A stretch of DNA of 64,000 bases, from NCBI RefSeq assembly GCF_050717535.1, contig NZ_JBOITM010000073.1:39360-103359 (forward strand), in the 5' to 3' direction. This DNA is from Clostridium_AD sp050717535. Its GTDB lineage: Bacteria > Bacillota > Clostridia > Clostridiales > Clostridiaceae. Position 1 is the stretch's first letter; each line of letters starts with the position of its first letter. The notes beneath the pieces are model-generated. The model searched no databases. It was not told the origin of the DNA and saw nothing but the letters and a program-made list of their open reading frames with translations. The translations under genes were made by a program, and so were the position numbers. Shown piece by piece: positions 44,541 to 53,281 of this stretch.

Positions 44541-46263
44541 ATTTTGTGCTTTGAAGTTTTGCTATGATTATTTCTTTCATTTCCGCTAATTTATTTTCTG
44601 CCAGTGTTAAAGTTTTTCCTTTAGAGTACATATATATTTTAATTTTTGGTTCTGTACCTGAAGGTCTTACAGCATACCAGCTCTCATCATCAAAATAGAA
44701 TTTAAGTACATTAGATACTGGAATTCCACTAGGTTCTTCAGTGCCATTAATTATGTCATAAGATTTTTCTATTTCGTAATCTATATATTTAACTAGCTTA
44801 GCACCACCTAAAGTCTTTGGATTATCTTTTCTGTATTCTTCCATCATTCTAGAAATTCTCTTTTGTCCTTCTATGCCTTCTAAAACTATAGATATTAAGT
44901 TTTCTCTATAATATCCAAATTCCGCGTATATCTCATTTAGTACATTTAATAGAGTTTTACCTTGTGTTTTATAGTAAGCTGCTGCTTCACATAAAAGCAT
45001 AGATGCTATTACTGCATCCTTGTCTCTAACGAAGGTACCAGCAACATAACCGATGCTCTCTTCATATCCAAAGATAAATTCATAGCTATGATCTCTTTTG
45101 AAATCATTAACTTTGCCACAAATATTTTTGAATCCTGTAAGTACCTCGAAGGTCTCAACACCATACTTCTTGGCTATTGCCCTACCTAAATCACCAGTTA
45201 CTAGAGATTTAACTATTGCAGCATTCTTTGGAAGTGTGCCTTTTTCCTTCATTCCTTCTATAACATATTTTATTAATATAGCTCCTGTTTGATTACCATT
45301 AAAGGCAACATATTCACCCTTATCATCTCTTACCATTATAGCAAGTCTATCGCAATCTGGATCTGTAGCTATTAATAATTCTGCCCCTTCTTTTTTGCCA
45401 AGTGCCTGTGCATATTTAAAGGCTTTTACGTCCTCTGGGTTTGGATATCCTACTGTGGTAAAATATGGGTCTGGATTTTCCTGCTCTGGTACAACTATTA
45501 TATTTGTAAAGCCTCTTTCTTTTAGTACACGCCTTACAGGGATGTTTCCTGTGCCATTTAGAGGTGTGTATACAACTTTTATATCCTTATCTATATCCTC
45601 TCTTATAGCAAGACCTTTTACTTTTTCTAAATACTCATCATCCATAGCTTTTCCAAGCATTGCTATTAAGCCTTTTTCCTTAGCGACCTCCATATCCATT
45701 AATTTTATAGCGCTAAAGTCTGTAATACTCTGAATTTTTTCTGTTATACCATCTGCGATAGATGATAAAATTTGTGCACCATCTTCCCAATATACTTTGT
45801 ATCCGTTGTATTCTTTAGGGTTATGACTAGCAGTTACTACAATTCCTGAAGCAGTATGTAATGTTCTTACCGCATAAGATAATTCTGGAGTAGGTCTTAA
45901 CTGCTCAAATAAATAAGCCTTTATTCCGTTCGCTGCTAAAACTTGTGCTGCTGTGGCTGCGAATTTTTCTGAAAAATGTCTACAGTCGTATGCTATAGCT
46001 ACTCCTCTATCCATATATTCACTTCCATATCCTTTAATATAATCTGCAAGTCCTTGAGTTGCCCTTGAAATAATGTATATGTTCATTCTATTAAGTCCTG
46101 CGCCTAATTTCCCTCTTAGTCCTGCAGTACCAAATTCTAAATCCATATAAAATCTATCCTGAATCTCTTTAGGGTCATTAGCTATTGACCTTAGTTCTTC
46201 CCGAGTCTTTTCATCAAAGTATTCATTATTTAACCATTCGTCATATTTTTTCATATAAGTCAT
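44539..46263 (-). CDS. pgcA: Phosphoglucomutase/phosphomannomutase (alpha-D-phosphohexomutase)
   Basis: This protein of about 574 residues has RELRSIAND-type N-terminal context, GTAGLRGKLGAG, the phosphoserine loop VVTASHNPKEYNGYKVYW, the metal site ATDPDCDRLAI and the sugar-binding GYEESIGYV, and ends with the phosphate-binding RPSGTEPKIKIY. The gene interconverts hexose-6- and hexose-1-phosphates, supplying GalU, RmlA and possibly ManC. I choose ATG 46263 behind GGAAAGGTGGG over the frame start at 46275. The symbol pgcA follows the Bacillus homologue. Confidence 0.93.
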   Translation of the reverse strand: MTYMKKYDEWLNNEYFDEKTREELRSIANDPKEIQDRFYMDLEFGTAGLRGKLGAGLNRMNIYIISRATQGLADYIKGYGSEYMDRGVAIAYDCRHFSEKFAATAAQVLAANGIKAYLFEQLRPTPELSYAVRTLHTASGIVVTASHNPKEYNGYKVYWEDGAQILSSIADGITEKIQSITDFSAIKLMDMEVAKEKGLIAMLGKAMDDEYLEKVKGLAIREDIDKDIKVVYTPLNGTGNIPVRRVLKERGFTNIIVVPEQENPDPYFTTVGYPNPEDVKAFKYAQALGKKEGAELLIATDPDCDRLAIMVRDDKGEYVAFNGNQTGAILIKYVIEGMKEKGTLPKNAAIVKSLVTGDLGRAIAKKYGVETFEVLTGFKNICGKVNDFKRDHSYEFIFGYEESIGYVAGTFVRDKDAVIASMLLCEAAAYYKTQGKTLLNVLNEIYAEFGYYRENLISIVLEGIEGQKRISRMMEEYRKDNPKTLGGAKLVKYIDYEIEKSYDIINGTEEPSGIPVSNVLKFYFDDESWYAVRPSGTEPKIKIYMYSKGKTLTLAENKLAEMKEIIIAKLQSTK

Positions 46264-46366
46264 TTTAAGTCCCACCTTTCCAAATAATTACTATTACTAT
46301 CATTATACATTATTTTATATGTTTTTTAAACAATACTTTTTGTTGGTTAGTCTTGGGGCTTTTCTT

Positions 46367-46421
46367 GGGGACGGTTAACAACTAACTAAAATAAAACATT
46401 TAATTAGTTGTTAACCGTCCC
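46367..46421. repeat. REP hairpin of the GGGGACGGTTAACAA family
   Basis: GGGACGGTTAACAACTAA and its inverse TTAGTTGTTAACCGTCCC flank a short AT loop, making a nearly perfect hairpin of about 20 bp. The same end sequence occurs at 47685, 48249-48265 (inverse) and 57247-57333. It sits between pgcA and the serine hydrolase gene, close enough to the latter's stop to act as its terminator. Confidence 0.9.
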
Positions 46422-46446
46422 TCTGTGTATGTGTGTGCCCACTTTA

Positions 46447-47418
46447 TTATTCTTGTGCATCATATATCAGCTTAGATACTTTTGCAATAACTTCATTGGC
46501 CTCTGGAACGTCCTCTGTAAATACAACAAGAATATACGGATTTTTTTTATTTACTATGGCTATATCATTAACATACTCGCCATAATCTCCAATTTTATGA
46601 GCTACAATTTCCTTTGGAATATACTTGTCTATCCTGTCATGGTAATCTGTTTTTTTCATAGCTTGAATCATAGTGTCATAGTATTTATTGTTATCAACAT
46701 TAAAATATAGTTTTTCTAAAATTTTCCAAGAATCCTTTGGTGTTGTATTATTTCCACTATGATCTACTTTGTGCCCAAGCATTTCTTGCATATAATCATA
46801 TTTATTTTCAATGCCCACTTTTCTTAAAATCATATTTATGGCTATATTGTCCGAATACCTTATTGAATAGTCACTTAAGGTTTTTATACTAATAGGACTG
46901 CTTAAATCCGTCCCTTGAAGTATTCCAGCACCCTCTTCATAGTCACACTGTTCAAACTTTAGTTTTTCATTTATATTAATTTTATTTTCCTTAACCATAT
47001 CATACATGAGCATATTTATGGGTACTTTTATTGTACTTGCCGCTACAAACTGCTTGTCCTCATTTATTCTAATGGATTTACTAGAGTTTATATCGTAGTA
47101 AACCATTCCAACTTTATTTATATTATTACCGATTAAGGCTCTAATTTGACTTTCTAAAGTATCTAAGTGGGCTTGTTTTATACAATTTTCTTTTATCTTT
47201 TTTTGTTTATACTCTAATAACTGCTGTTTAGCTATCTCTTCATGTTCATCCTTAGAAATTCCATCAGACAATCTATAATTATTACTTTTATTATTGGTTG
47301 ATATAAAATCAAATTCTGCAATGCTTACATTCGCTGCTACTCCTTGTCTATTTATAAAAAATGTTACAAAGCATACCATTAATATAGCTATAAAAATTCC
47401 AGTATTTCTACCTTCCAT
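46447..47418 (-). CDS. Beta-lactamase-fold serine hydrolase (class A/PBP-like), membrane anchored
   Basis: This 323-residue protein has an uncleaved or signal-like N-terminal helix (residues 7-23), a linker with a short coil, then a beta-lactamase-like domain with S-T-I-K (residues 128-131), Y-S-D-N in the SDN position and H-K-I-G as the K-T-G equivalent. These are the class A active-site motifs. It acts outside the membrane, either as a D,D-peptidase-type cell wall enzyme or a beta-lactamase; I see no clear omega-loop E-x-x-L-N motif, so resistance activity is doubtful. ATG lies behind AAGGGGGATG. Confidence 0.82.
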   Translation of the reverse strand: MEGRNTGIFIAILMVCFVTFFINRQGVAANVSIAEFDFISTNNKSNNYRLSDGISKDEHEEIAKQQLLEYKQKKIKENCIKQAHLDTLESQIRALIGNNINKVGMVYYDINSSKSIRINEDKQFVAASTIKVPINMLMYDMVKENKININEKLKFEQCDYEEGAGILQGTDLSSPISIKTLSDYSIRYSDNIAINMILRKVGIENKYDYMQEMLGHKVDHSGNNTTPKDSWKILEKLYFNVDNNKYYDTMIQAMKKTDYHDRIDKYIPKEIVAHKIGDYGEYVNDIAIVNKKNPYILVVFTEDVPEANEVIAKVSKLIYDAQE

Positions 47419-47684
47419 GGAGCATCCCCCTTAGTTTTCCCTATGTATATAATAACAATTATCAATTGTTAAATCTTTAAAAACTCTCTTCCTTTAAATA
47501 TATTTTTTGTATATGCCAATTCAATTACAATCATAATAACCGTTTATAAATTCATATTTTATTCTACTTTAATTTACATTATACCTTACATTATACCTTA
47601 TATTTTGTCAAACTTTTATATTTTTTTATTTTTTTTGAAAATAGTTTATGTGAGTGATAAATCGGCAACCAGGAGACAATCATT

Positions 47685-48265
47685 GGGGACGGTTAACAAC
47701 TAATTAAATAAACAATTAAACAAAAATAACTAGGAACTGTTTAAAAACTATTTAAATTAATTCATTGGAAATAATTTATATAAAAACTAATGTCTAGAAG
47801 TGATTTTTAATGGCGAGAATGGCAAGATTAAAAGCAGCCGATGCTATATATCACATTATGTGTAAAAGTATCAGCGATGCTTTTTTTAGTTTAGGAATAT
47901 ATATTGACAAAAGACGAGATCATTTCAACATAATTGATTATGGATTTGTTATGGGCTAATTCGACTTAACACTTAACTTAAGGACAATCATTTAAATTAA
48001 TTTAAACATAACTTATTATAGAATCAAAAATGCTGTTTACCTTGCATCTATTTTAATCGCACTAAAATTGGACATGCTTATAGCCCCGATAAGCTAGTAA
48101 CCTTTACTTTTAAAATAGTTAAACTAAATTCTAACATACTGCTCTCATAAGTAAAAGGTACAAGTTATAATGAAAACCTTATACCTTTTCACAAGTACAA
48201 AAGATAATTATTAGCTATCCTACCTATATATAGCTCTTTTAGTTTAACTATTTGTTAACCGTCCC
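47685..48265 (+). mobile_element. Dead REP-associated transposase element bounded by inverted REP ends
   Basis: The left end GGGGACGGTTAACAACTAAT at 47685 and the right end ATTTGTTAACCGTCCC at 48265 are inverted copies of each other and of the solitary hairpins at 46367 and 57247. Between them lie a truncated transposase gene (47810-47959) and a structured right part with a perfect 14-bp inverted repeat (ATAGTTAAACTAAA at 48115-48128 and its inverse at 48238-48251). This is the layout of REP-associated tyrosine transposase units that mobilise REP hairpins. Confidence 0.75.
47810..47959 (+). pseudogene. N-terminal remnant of an IS200-like (Y1/RAYT) transposase
   Basis: The 49-codon frame opens MARMARLKAADAIYHIMCKS, which matches the conserved start of REP-associated Y1 transposases (M-x-R-x-x-R, Y-H-[IV]-x-x-R/K). 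It then continues with about 25 residues of unrelated sequence and stops. The H-U-H motif and catalytic tyrosine are absent, so it cannot move on its own. Confidence 0.75.
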
Positions 48266-48355
48266 TACTGATGTTGATTTTTTTTGTCAATTAAATTATA
48301 TTTCCACAAGATCTAACATATATATATAGATGAATCTCATTTAAGGAGTGATATT

Positions 48356-48565
48356 ATTAACGTTAAATTTTGCAAACACAATCATTGGAATGATGCTGTC
48401 ATTACTATGCTAAGTGAAACTCATCCTGAAATAAAAATCTCCACAAAAAAATGTTTTGGTAAATGCCATAAATGCAAATCCCATCCTATAGCCATGATTC
48501 ATAAAGAATTACTAGTAGGTACTGATGAACAAGATTTATATAATATAATAATTAGTAAATTGTAA
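48356..48565 (+). CDS. DUF1450 (YuzB-like) small protein with an ATT start codon
   Basis: The 69-codon frame reads VKFCKHNHWNDAVITML and then KKCFGKCHKCKSHPIAMIH, ELLVGTDEQDLYNII. The C-x-x-x-C-x-x-C-x-x-x-P-x-A pattern with a following strand and T-x-E/Q-x-L resembles DUF1450, of unknown function, possibly binding a metal or thiol-linked cofactor. AAGGAG lies at 48343-48348. Between the preceding in-frame stop (48314) and the conserved region there is no ATG, GTG or TTG, so initiation is most likely at ATT 48356 (7-base spacing). Confidence 0.7.
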   Translation: MNVKFCKHNHWNDAVITMLSETHPEIKISTKKCFGKCHKCKSHPIAMIHKELLVGTDEQDLYNIIISKL

Positions 48566-48777
48566 TTACCTTAGGCACATTGAGATAAATTACAAGTCAA
48601 TATCATAGTATTTGACTTATTATTTATTTAAATGCGCCTTTGGATGCTAAAATGTTCTATAAAAGCTACATATATGAACCCTTTGTGTTACAGATTAATG
48701 TTATGATTAGTACAGATGTATACTATAATGCGGTACACTGTTCCGAAATACAATAACTGAATAAAGGTGGAAATATT

Positions 48778-48960
48778 ATGATTATAACAGGTAAAAAAGT
48801 TGGAATGCTCGCAGGTACTTTAGCAATTCTAAGCTCAATATTTACACTAGCAAGTAATTTGTTGTATAAGAACAGTTATTCTTATGTAGCAATTGGACTT
48901 AGCTTATTTTCTGGTGTTACGTTGTTTGTTTTATGTTCTAATAGAACTAAAAAACTGTGA
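48778..48960 (+). CDS. Small two-helix membrane protein
   Basis: This 60-residue protein has two hydrophobic segments (VGMLAGTLAILSSIFTLA and YVAIGLSLFSGVTLFVL) separated by a short polar loop, with a positive end (NRTKKL). The start has AAAGGTGG at the right distance, which supports translation. I do not recognise the family. The 212-bp spacer upstream holds a hairpin (AAGTCAA...TTGACTT near 48594-48619) and no gene. Confidence 0.55.
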   Translation: MIITGKKVGMLAGTLAILSSIFTLASNLLYKNSYSYVAIGLSLFSGVTLFVLCSNRTKKL

Positions 48961-49054
48961 TTTTAAAAACAAAAGATTCGCTTTAGGAGTTTACAACAAA
49001 GAATAATAGTAAAGATTTTTCCTTAAGAAGGCTAAGTATGAAGTGATTAATAAG

Positions 49055-49088
49055 AAAAAATAGCAGGGGTTTATCCCTGCTATTTTTA
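49055..49088. terminator. Bidirectional intrinsic terminator
   Basis: AAAAAATAGCAGGG, loop GTTTAT, CCCTGCTATTTTTAT. It serves the small membrane protein gene on the plus strand and the GGDEF-EAL gene on the minus strand, which converge here. Confidence 0.9.
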
Positions 49089-49143
49089 TATGGATCTATA
49101 ATAATATAATTGCATGATTTTAATAAACACAACCCTTTTATAC

Positions 49144-51273
49144 TTAATTATAGGGTTCAATCCAATTAGTTTTTAAAAATTTCTCCTCAATTTCATTCGG
49201 TGGAAGAGGTCTACTAAAATAATAGCCTTGTATTTGATTGCAGCCCATGCTTTGAAGTAATAAAATCTGTTCCTTTGTTTCTACGCCTTCTGCAATAACA
49301 TCTAAATCAATCTTTTGTGCAAGTTGTATTATTCCATCTACTATGGCTTTTTCTCTTTCATTAGTAACAATGTTATCGATAAAGGACTTGTCTATTTTCA
49401 ATGTATTTATAGGTAACTGTTTTAGATAACTAAGAGAAGAATATCCCGTTCCAAAATCATCTAAGGCAATGTTTATACCTAAGCTTCTAATCTCAGTAAG
49501 TAATTTAACTCCCTTTTCGAAATCCTTCATTAATATACTTTCTGTAATTTCCAGTTCCACAAATCTTGTATTAACCTTTGTCTCAGATATAATTCTTTTA
49601 AGATTTTCTTCAAATTTATCATTTTGAAGTTGAACTGCGGATAAATTTATTGCAATAGTATCATATAGGTACCCTTTGCTTTTCCATAAATTATTTTGTA
49701 AATACACAGTTCTTATAATCCACTCACCCATAGGAATTATTAGTCCACTTTTTTCTGCTACTGGTATAAATTCATCTGGAGATATTCTTCCAAGCTCAGA
49801 ATTATTCCATCTTAACAGTGCTTCAAAGCCCTTTATTTTATTGTTTATAATATCTATTTGTGGTTGATAATAAATTTCCAGTTCATTATTTTCTAATGCA
49901 TGCCTTAATCCCTTTTCTATTTCAACACGCCTTACAACTATTTCACTCATGTTTTTATTAAAAAAAGAATATTTCGCTTTACCATTGTATTTTGCACTGT
50001 ACATTGCAGTGTCTGCATTTTTCAATAAGATATTGGTTGCATGTCCATCATCGGGAAATACTGTAATGCCAATACTTGCAGAAGTATAAAACTGTTTACC
50101 AGCTATTGTTATTTCATTGTTTAATGAGCTTAGTAATTTTTCGCAAAAACAAGTTATCTCTGAATAATCCTCAATGTTTTTCATTAAAATAAAAAATTCG
50201 TCTCCGCCTACTCTTGCAACAATATCCCCCTCTTTAAGATCAGCTTTCAGAGATACTGCAACATTTTTTAATAATTCATCTCCATAGTCATGACCTAAGG
50301 TATCATTTATTTCTTTAAAATTATCTAAATCAATAAACAATACAGCAAGTTTAACACTCTTATCTATAGCTTTAAAAATTTCATTATCCAAGTTGTTAAT
50401 AAATAATTTTCTGTTAGGTATGTCTGTTAATATGTCATAAAACTGCAATTTATTAATTTTATTTTCAGAATCCTTTTGACGCGATACATCTGTAACAGAT
50501 CCTGAAATCTTAGTTGCAATGCCTTTTTTATTTCTCATACACTTGCCTCTAATTAAGACCCATCTATTCCCTCCGCCATTAAATTTAATCTTCAAATTGC
50601 TTTGGTAATGCAACGTTTTGCCCTCAATGTGATTATTAAAATCATCCACCGCAATTTTCTTATCTTCTTTCACAACTAACCTCATTAAATCCTTAAAATT
50701 CCTCATAGTATCCTTATCATATCCCGTAATATCACTAATTTTATCTGAAGAAAAAAATTCTCCAGTTATAAGGTCAACTTCAAATATGGCATCATTAGAA
50801 CCTTCTAAAGCCAATTTGTATCTTTCTTCACTTTTTTCAATTATTGCTTGTTTGTCATGTAATTCATCAAATTGCGCCCTTAATTCCTCTTCTGCAGCTA
50901 TTAGTTGCTCATAGGTAGCTTGAATTTCTTGATAATTTTCTTTTAATGTATGTGACCAGGCCTTACTTTTCTTAGTAAACTCATTAATTAAAAAATATAT
51001 TATAAAAGATGATATAAGTACGTAAACCCACCCTTTAATGGTCTGTATTTGCGCCATTAAAGATTTACTTTCAATAATAACATCTAACACTCTGTCTGAA
51101 AATGATATCCAAATACCGCCAATCAAAGCATACACAATAGTTACTTTAAGTGGCATCTTTCCTAGTCCCTCATCATCCTGAAATAACCAATCTACATTAA
51201 GACACTCAGCATTAATCTTTGATTCTTCTTTTGCAATCTTTTTTGCGTCATTTTTTCCCCTTTTCCCATTCAC
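49144..51273 (-). CDS. Membrane PAS-GGDEF-EAL protein (cyclic-di-GMP turnover)
   Basis: This 709-residue protein has two N-terminal membrane helices (about residues 42-62 and 80-100), a short coiled coil, a PAS domain (about 150-270, YKLALEGSNDAIFEVDLITG), a GGDEF domain (about 275-440) with intact ARVGGDEFFIL, and an EAL domain (about 450-700) with FEALLRW, TESILM, DDFGTGYSSLSYL and KIDKSFI. Both active sites appear intact, so it could make or break c-di-GMP. The product-inhibition position before GGDEF is KEGD rather than RxxD. It is monocistronic. Confidence 0.92.
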   Translation of the reverse strand: MNGKRGKNDAKKIAKEESKINAECLNVDWLFQDDEGLGKMPLKVTIVYALIGGIWISFSDRVLDVIIESKSLMAQIQTIKGWVYVLISSFIIYFLINEFTKKSKAWSHTLKENYQEIQATYEQLIAAEEELRAQFDELHDKQAIIEKSEERYKLALEGSNDAIFEVDLITGEFFSSDKISDITGYDKDTMRNFKDLMRLVVKEDKKIAVDDFNNHIEGKTLHYQSNLKIKFNGGGNRWVLIRGKCMRNKKGIATKISGSVTDVSRQKDSENKINKLQFYDILTDIPNRKLFINNLDNEIFKAIDKSVKLAVLFIDLDNFKEINDTLGHDYGDELLKNVAVSLKADLKEGDIVARVGGDEFFILMKNIEDYSEITCFCEKLLSSLNNEITIAGKQFYTSASIGITVFPDDGHATNILLKNADTAMYSAKYNGKAKYSFFNKNMSEIVVRRVEIEKGLRHALENNELEIYYQPQIDIINNKIKGFEALLRWNNSELGRISPDEFIPVAEKSGLIIPMGEWIIRTVYLQNNLWKSKGYLYDTIAINLSAVQLQNDKFEENLKRIISETKVNTRFVELEITESILMKDFEKGVKLLTEIRSLGINIALDDFGTGYSSLSYLKQLPINTLKIDKSFIDNIVTNEREKAIVDGIIQLAQKIDLDVIAEGVETKEQILLLQSMGCNQIQGYYFSRPLPPNEIEEKFLKTNWIEPYN

Positions 51274-51665
51274 CTAGATTCCTCCTATTAGCACTTACAA
51301 AGCAATACAGCCTGTTTTACATTTTATTTTAAAGCATATTAATATGATTATCGTCAAATTAAAATTTTTATTAATAGTTTTTTACAATTTAAATTTATTT
51401 ATTTGTTTTTAAATATATCTATATTTTTATTAAACTTTCATATATTATTAATTTAGTGGTTTTCTATAAAATATTGCATTTATTTTTATACAATATTAAT
51501 TATAAAGGTATATAAATGTGTATAAATATTTAAAATAATTTTATATTTTAGTTTATTTTGTTAATTCTTACATTTGTAACTTTATCGTAATACATTTTAA
51601 TATAATATGGTGTATTATAAGTATTATAATGTGTTGGAAAAATTTTTATTGAAGGAGTTCTTAAA
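51274..51665. other. Divergent AT-rich spacer
   Basis: Almost entirely A and T, between the GGDEF-EAL gene and the 80-residue membrane protein gene transcribed away from each other. It presumably holds both promoters. TATAATATGG near 51599 is a -10-like candidate for the plus strand. I see no gene, repeat or hairpin of note. Confidence 0.5.
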
Positions 51666-51908
51666 ATGAAAAAAAAGAATATACTCACCACTGTGATTTT
51701 GAGTATTTTAATTGTAAGTTCTATATATTTCAATTCTATAAATAACAATAAAATTAAAGCTGCTAAATTAAAAACCGAGGCTTTAAAAATTGAATTTCAG
51801 TCCTTAAAAGCTGAAAATAAAACTTTAAAAGAAACAAATTGCAAACTCACTGAAACAAATTCAAAGGTCTCATCAAAGTTTAATAATTTAAAAAGTGTTG
51901 TAGATTAA
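51666..51908 (+). CDS. Small membrane-anchored coiled-coil protein
   Basis: This 80-residue protein has one N-terminal membrane helix (about residues 6-24) followed by a coiled coil (ALKIEFQSLKAENKTLKETN), probably on the outside of the membrane. GAAGGAG precedes the ATG. It lies 80 bp before the polysaccharide deacetylase, which has a similar N-terminal anchor plus coil, so the two may interact or share an operon. I do not recognise a named family. Confidence 0.65.
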   Translation: MKKKNILTTVILSILIVSSIYFNSINNNKIKAAKLKTEALKIEFQSLKAENKTLKETNCKLTETNSKVSSKFNNLKSVVD

Positions 51909-51988
51909 TGTCAACTGCCAGCTACCCTAAAGGGATAGTGGTTTTATGCTTAAATTTATAAAAATTAATTTAAAAGGAAGGTTTTACT

Positions 51989-52885
51989 ATGAGAAATTCA
52001 AAAAGAAAGAAAAAGCGCCCAATAGGACTTCTATTAGTTAAAATTTTCATTTTTACACTATGTATTTCTTCACTTGTACAAGCAGTTGTGGGGCAAGCAA
52101 CCGTTATACGTGGTGAAAATGAAAGTACTTTATTAGCAGAACAGATAAGCCAAATTCGTAGCCATAATAAAAAATTAAAATTAGAAAACAAAAATCTTCA
52201 AAATGGAATCCTAGAAAAAGAAACTTCATATAAAAAAAAGATGGCTAATACTAAAATAGCTTATTTAACCTTTGATGATGGTCCATCAGAAAATACTGTA
52301 GAAATATTGAAAATTTTAAAACAATACGATGTTAAAGCTACCTTTTTCGTAAATGGTCATACTAACTACTCATACCTTTATAAACAAATTTCTGATGATG
52401 GACATGTTTTAGGGAATCATACCTATAGTCATGATTATAACAAAATTTATTCATCAGCATCTAATTTTAAAATGGATATAGTAAAATTAGATGAATATCT
52501 TACAGCAATAACCGGCAAACAGCCTTCTCATATTTTAAGATATCCAGGTGGATCCAATAATACTATAAGCCACAATTATGGCGGAAACGAGATAATGAAC
52601 AGGGTCATTAAAGAAATGAATGCCACAGATTATAAGTACTTTGATTGGAATGTTGATTCTACTGATGCTTCTACTTACTGTCAAGACAAAAATAAAATTG
52701 TACAAGCAGTTTTAAATGAAAGTAGTCAAACTAAACATGCCGTTATATTAATGCATGATTTGACTCCGAAAATTACAACTGTACAAGCCCTACCTGAAAT
52801 TATTGTGGGCCTTAAAAATCAAGGATTCATTTTTGATGTACTTTCCAAAAATGCTTATGCGCCACAGTTCACAGTAGTTAAATAG
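51989..52885 (+). CDS. Polysaccharide deacetylase (NodB homology, PgdA-like)
   Basis: This 298-residue protein has a membrane anchor (about residues 12-32), a coiled-coil spacer (about 45-75), and a NodB domain with IAYLTFDDGPSENTVEIL (catalytic and metal aspartates), the metal histidines in GNHTYSHDYN, LRYPGGSNN and the late VILMHDLTP. It removes N- or O-acetyl groups from peptidoglycan or an attached polysaccharide, outside the cell membrane. AAGGAAGG precedes the ATG. It could modify lysozyme sensitivity; the substrate is not proven. Confidence 0.9.
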   Translation: MRNSKRKKKRPIGLLLVKIFIFTLCISSLVQAVVGQATVIRGENESTLLAEQISQIRSHNKKLKLENKNLQNGILEKETSYKKKMANTKIAYLTFDDGPSENTVEILKILKQYDVKATFFVNGHTNYSYLYKQISDDGHVLGNHTYSHDYNKIYSSASNFKMDIVKLDEYLTAITGKQPSHILRYPGGSNNTISHNYGGNEIMNRVIKEMNATDYKYFDWNVDSTDASTYCQDKNKIVQAVLNESSQTKHAVILMHDLTPKITTVQALPEIIVGLKNQGFIFDVLSKNAYAPQFTVVK

Positions 52886-52898
52886 TTTTATTGGAACC

Positions 52899-52926
52899 TT
52901 GACATTTTTATTGCAAGTGCTATAAT
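52899..52926 (+). promoter_or_regulatory. thrS promoter
   Basis: TTGACA at 52899-52904 and TATAAT at 52921-52926, both consensus, are separated by 16 bp and lie immediately before the T-box leader. Confidence 0.85.
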
Positions 52927-52934
52927 CAATGTAA

Positions 52935-53180
52935 ATTCAATACTTTAACACTACGAAGAGAAAAGTAAGCTCTAGCGCATTTGCAGAGAGAGAATACCCT
53001 AGCTGTAAGTATTCTTAAATGTTCATTGTTGAAGACTGCCTCTGAGTGACTCCAATAAAGTCCGGTAATTCCGTTATAATTATTAAGTGGTTTATTTTTA
53101 TAAACAATTTGGGTGGAACCGCGGGAAATTATAATCTCGTCCCTTTTCTTTAGTTAGAATTGGGATGTGGTTTTTTTTGT
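52935..53180 (+). promoter_or_regulatory. T-box riboswitch controlling thrS
   Basis: The leader holds a Stem I region (about 52955-53060), the T-box core GGGTGGAACCGCGGG at 53111-53125, and a terminator from CTCGTCCC to GGGATG followed by eight T residues, ending near 53180. Uncharged tRNA binding to the T-box would favour the antiterminator and thrS readthrough. A plausible threonine specifier is ACT at 53035-53037 in GAAGACTGCC, followed by a purine as usual; I have not folded it to prove this. Confidence 0.93.
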
Positions 53181-53281
53181 TTTATAAAAAAATATGTTAG
53201 CAAAACTTGTGCATAATCTTATGCCTAGTTATTTTTTTTAAATATTTTTAATTAATTTCAAAGGTGAAAGGAGCAATATAT

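Noticed and set aside
44357..44554. 65-codon plus-strand frame as a gene
   Set aside because: No ribosome binding site, it runs across the terminator hairpin and overlaps the end of the phosphoglucomutase gene.
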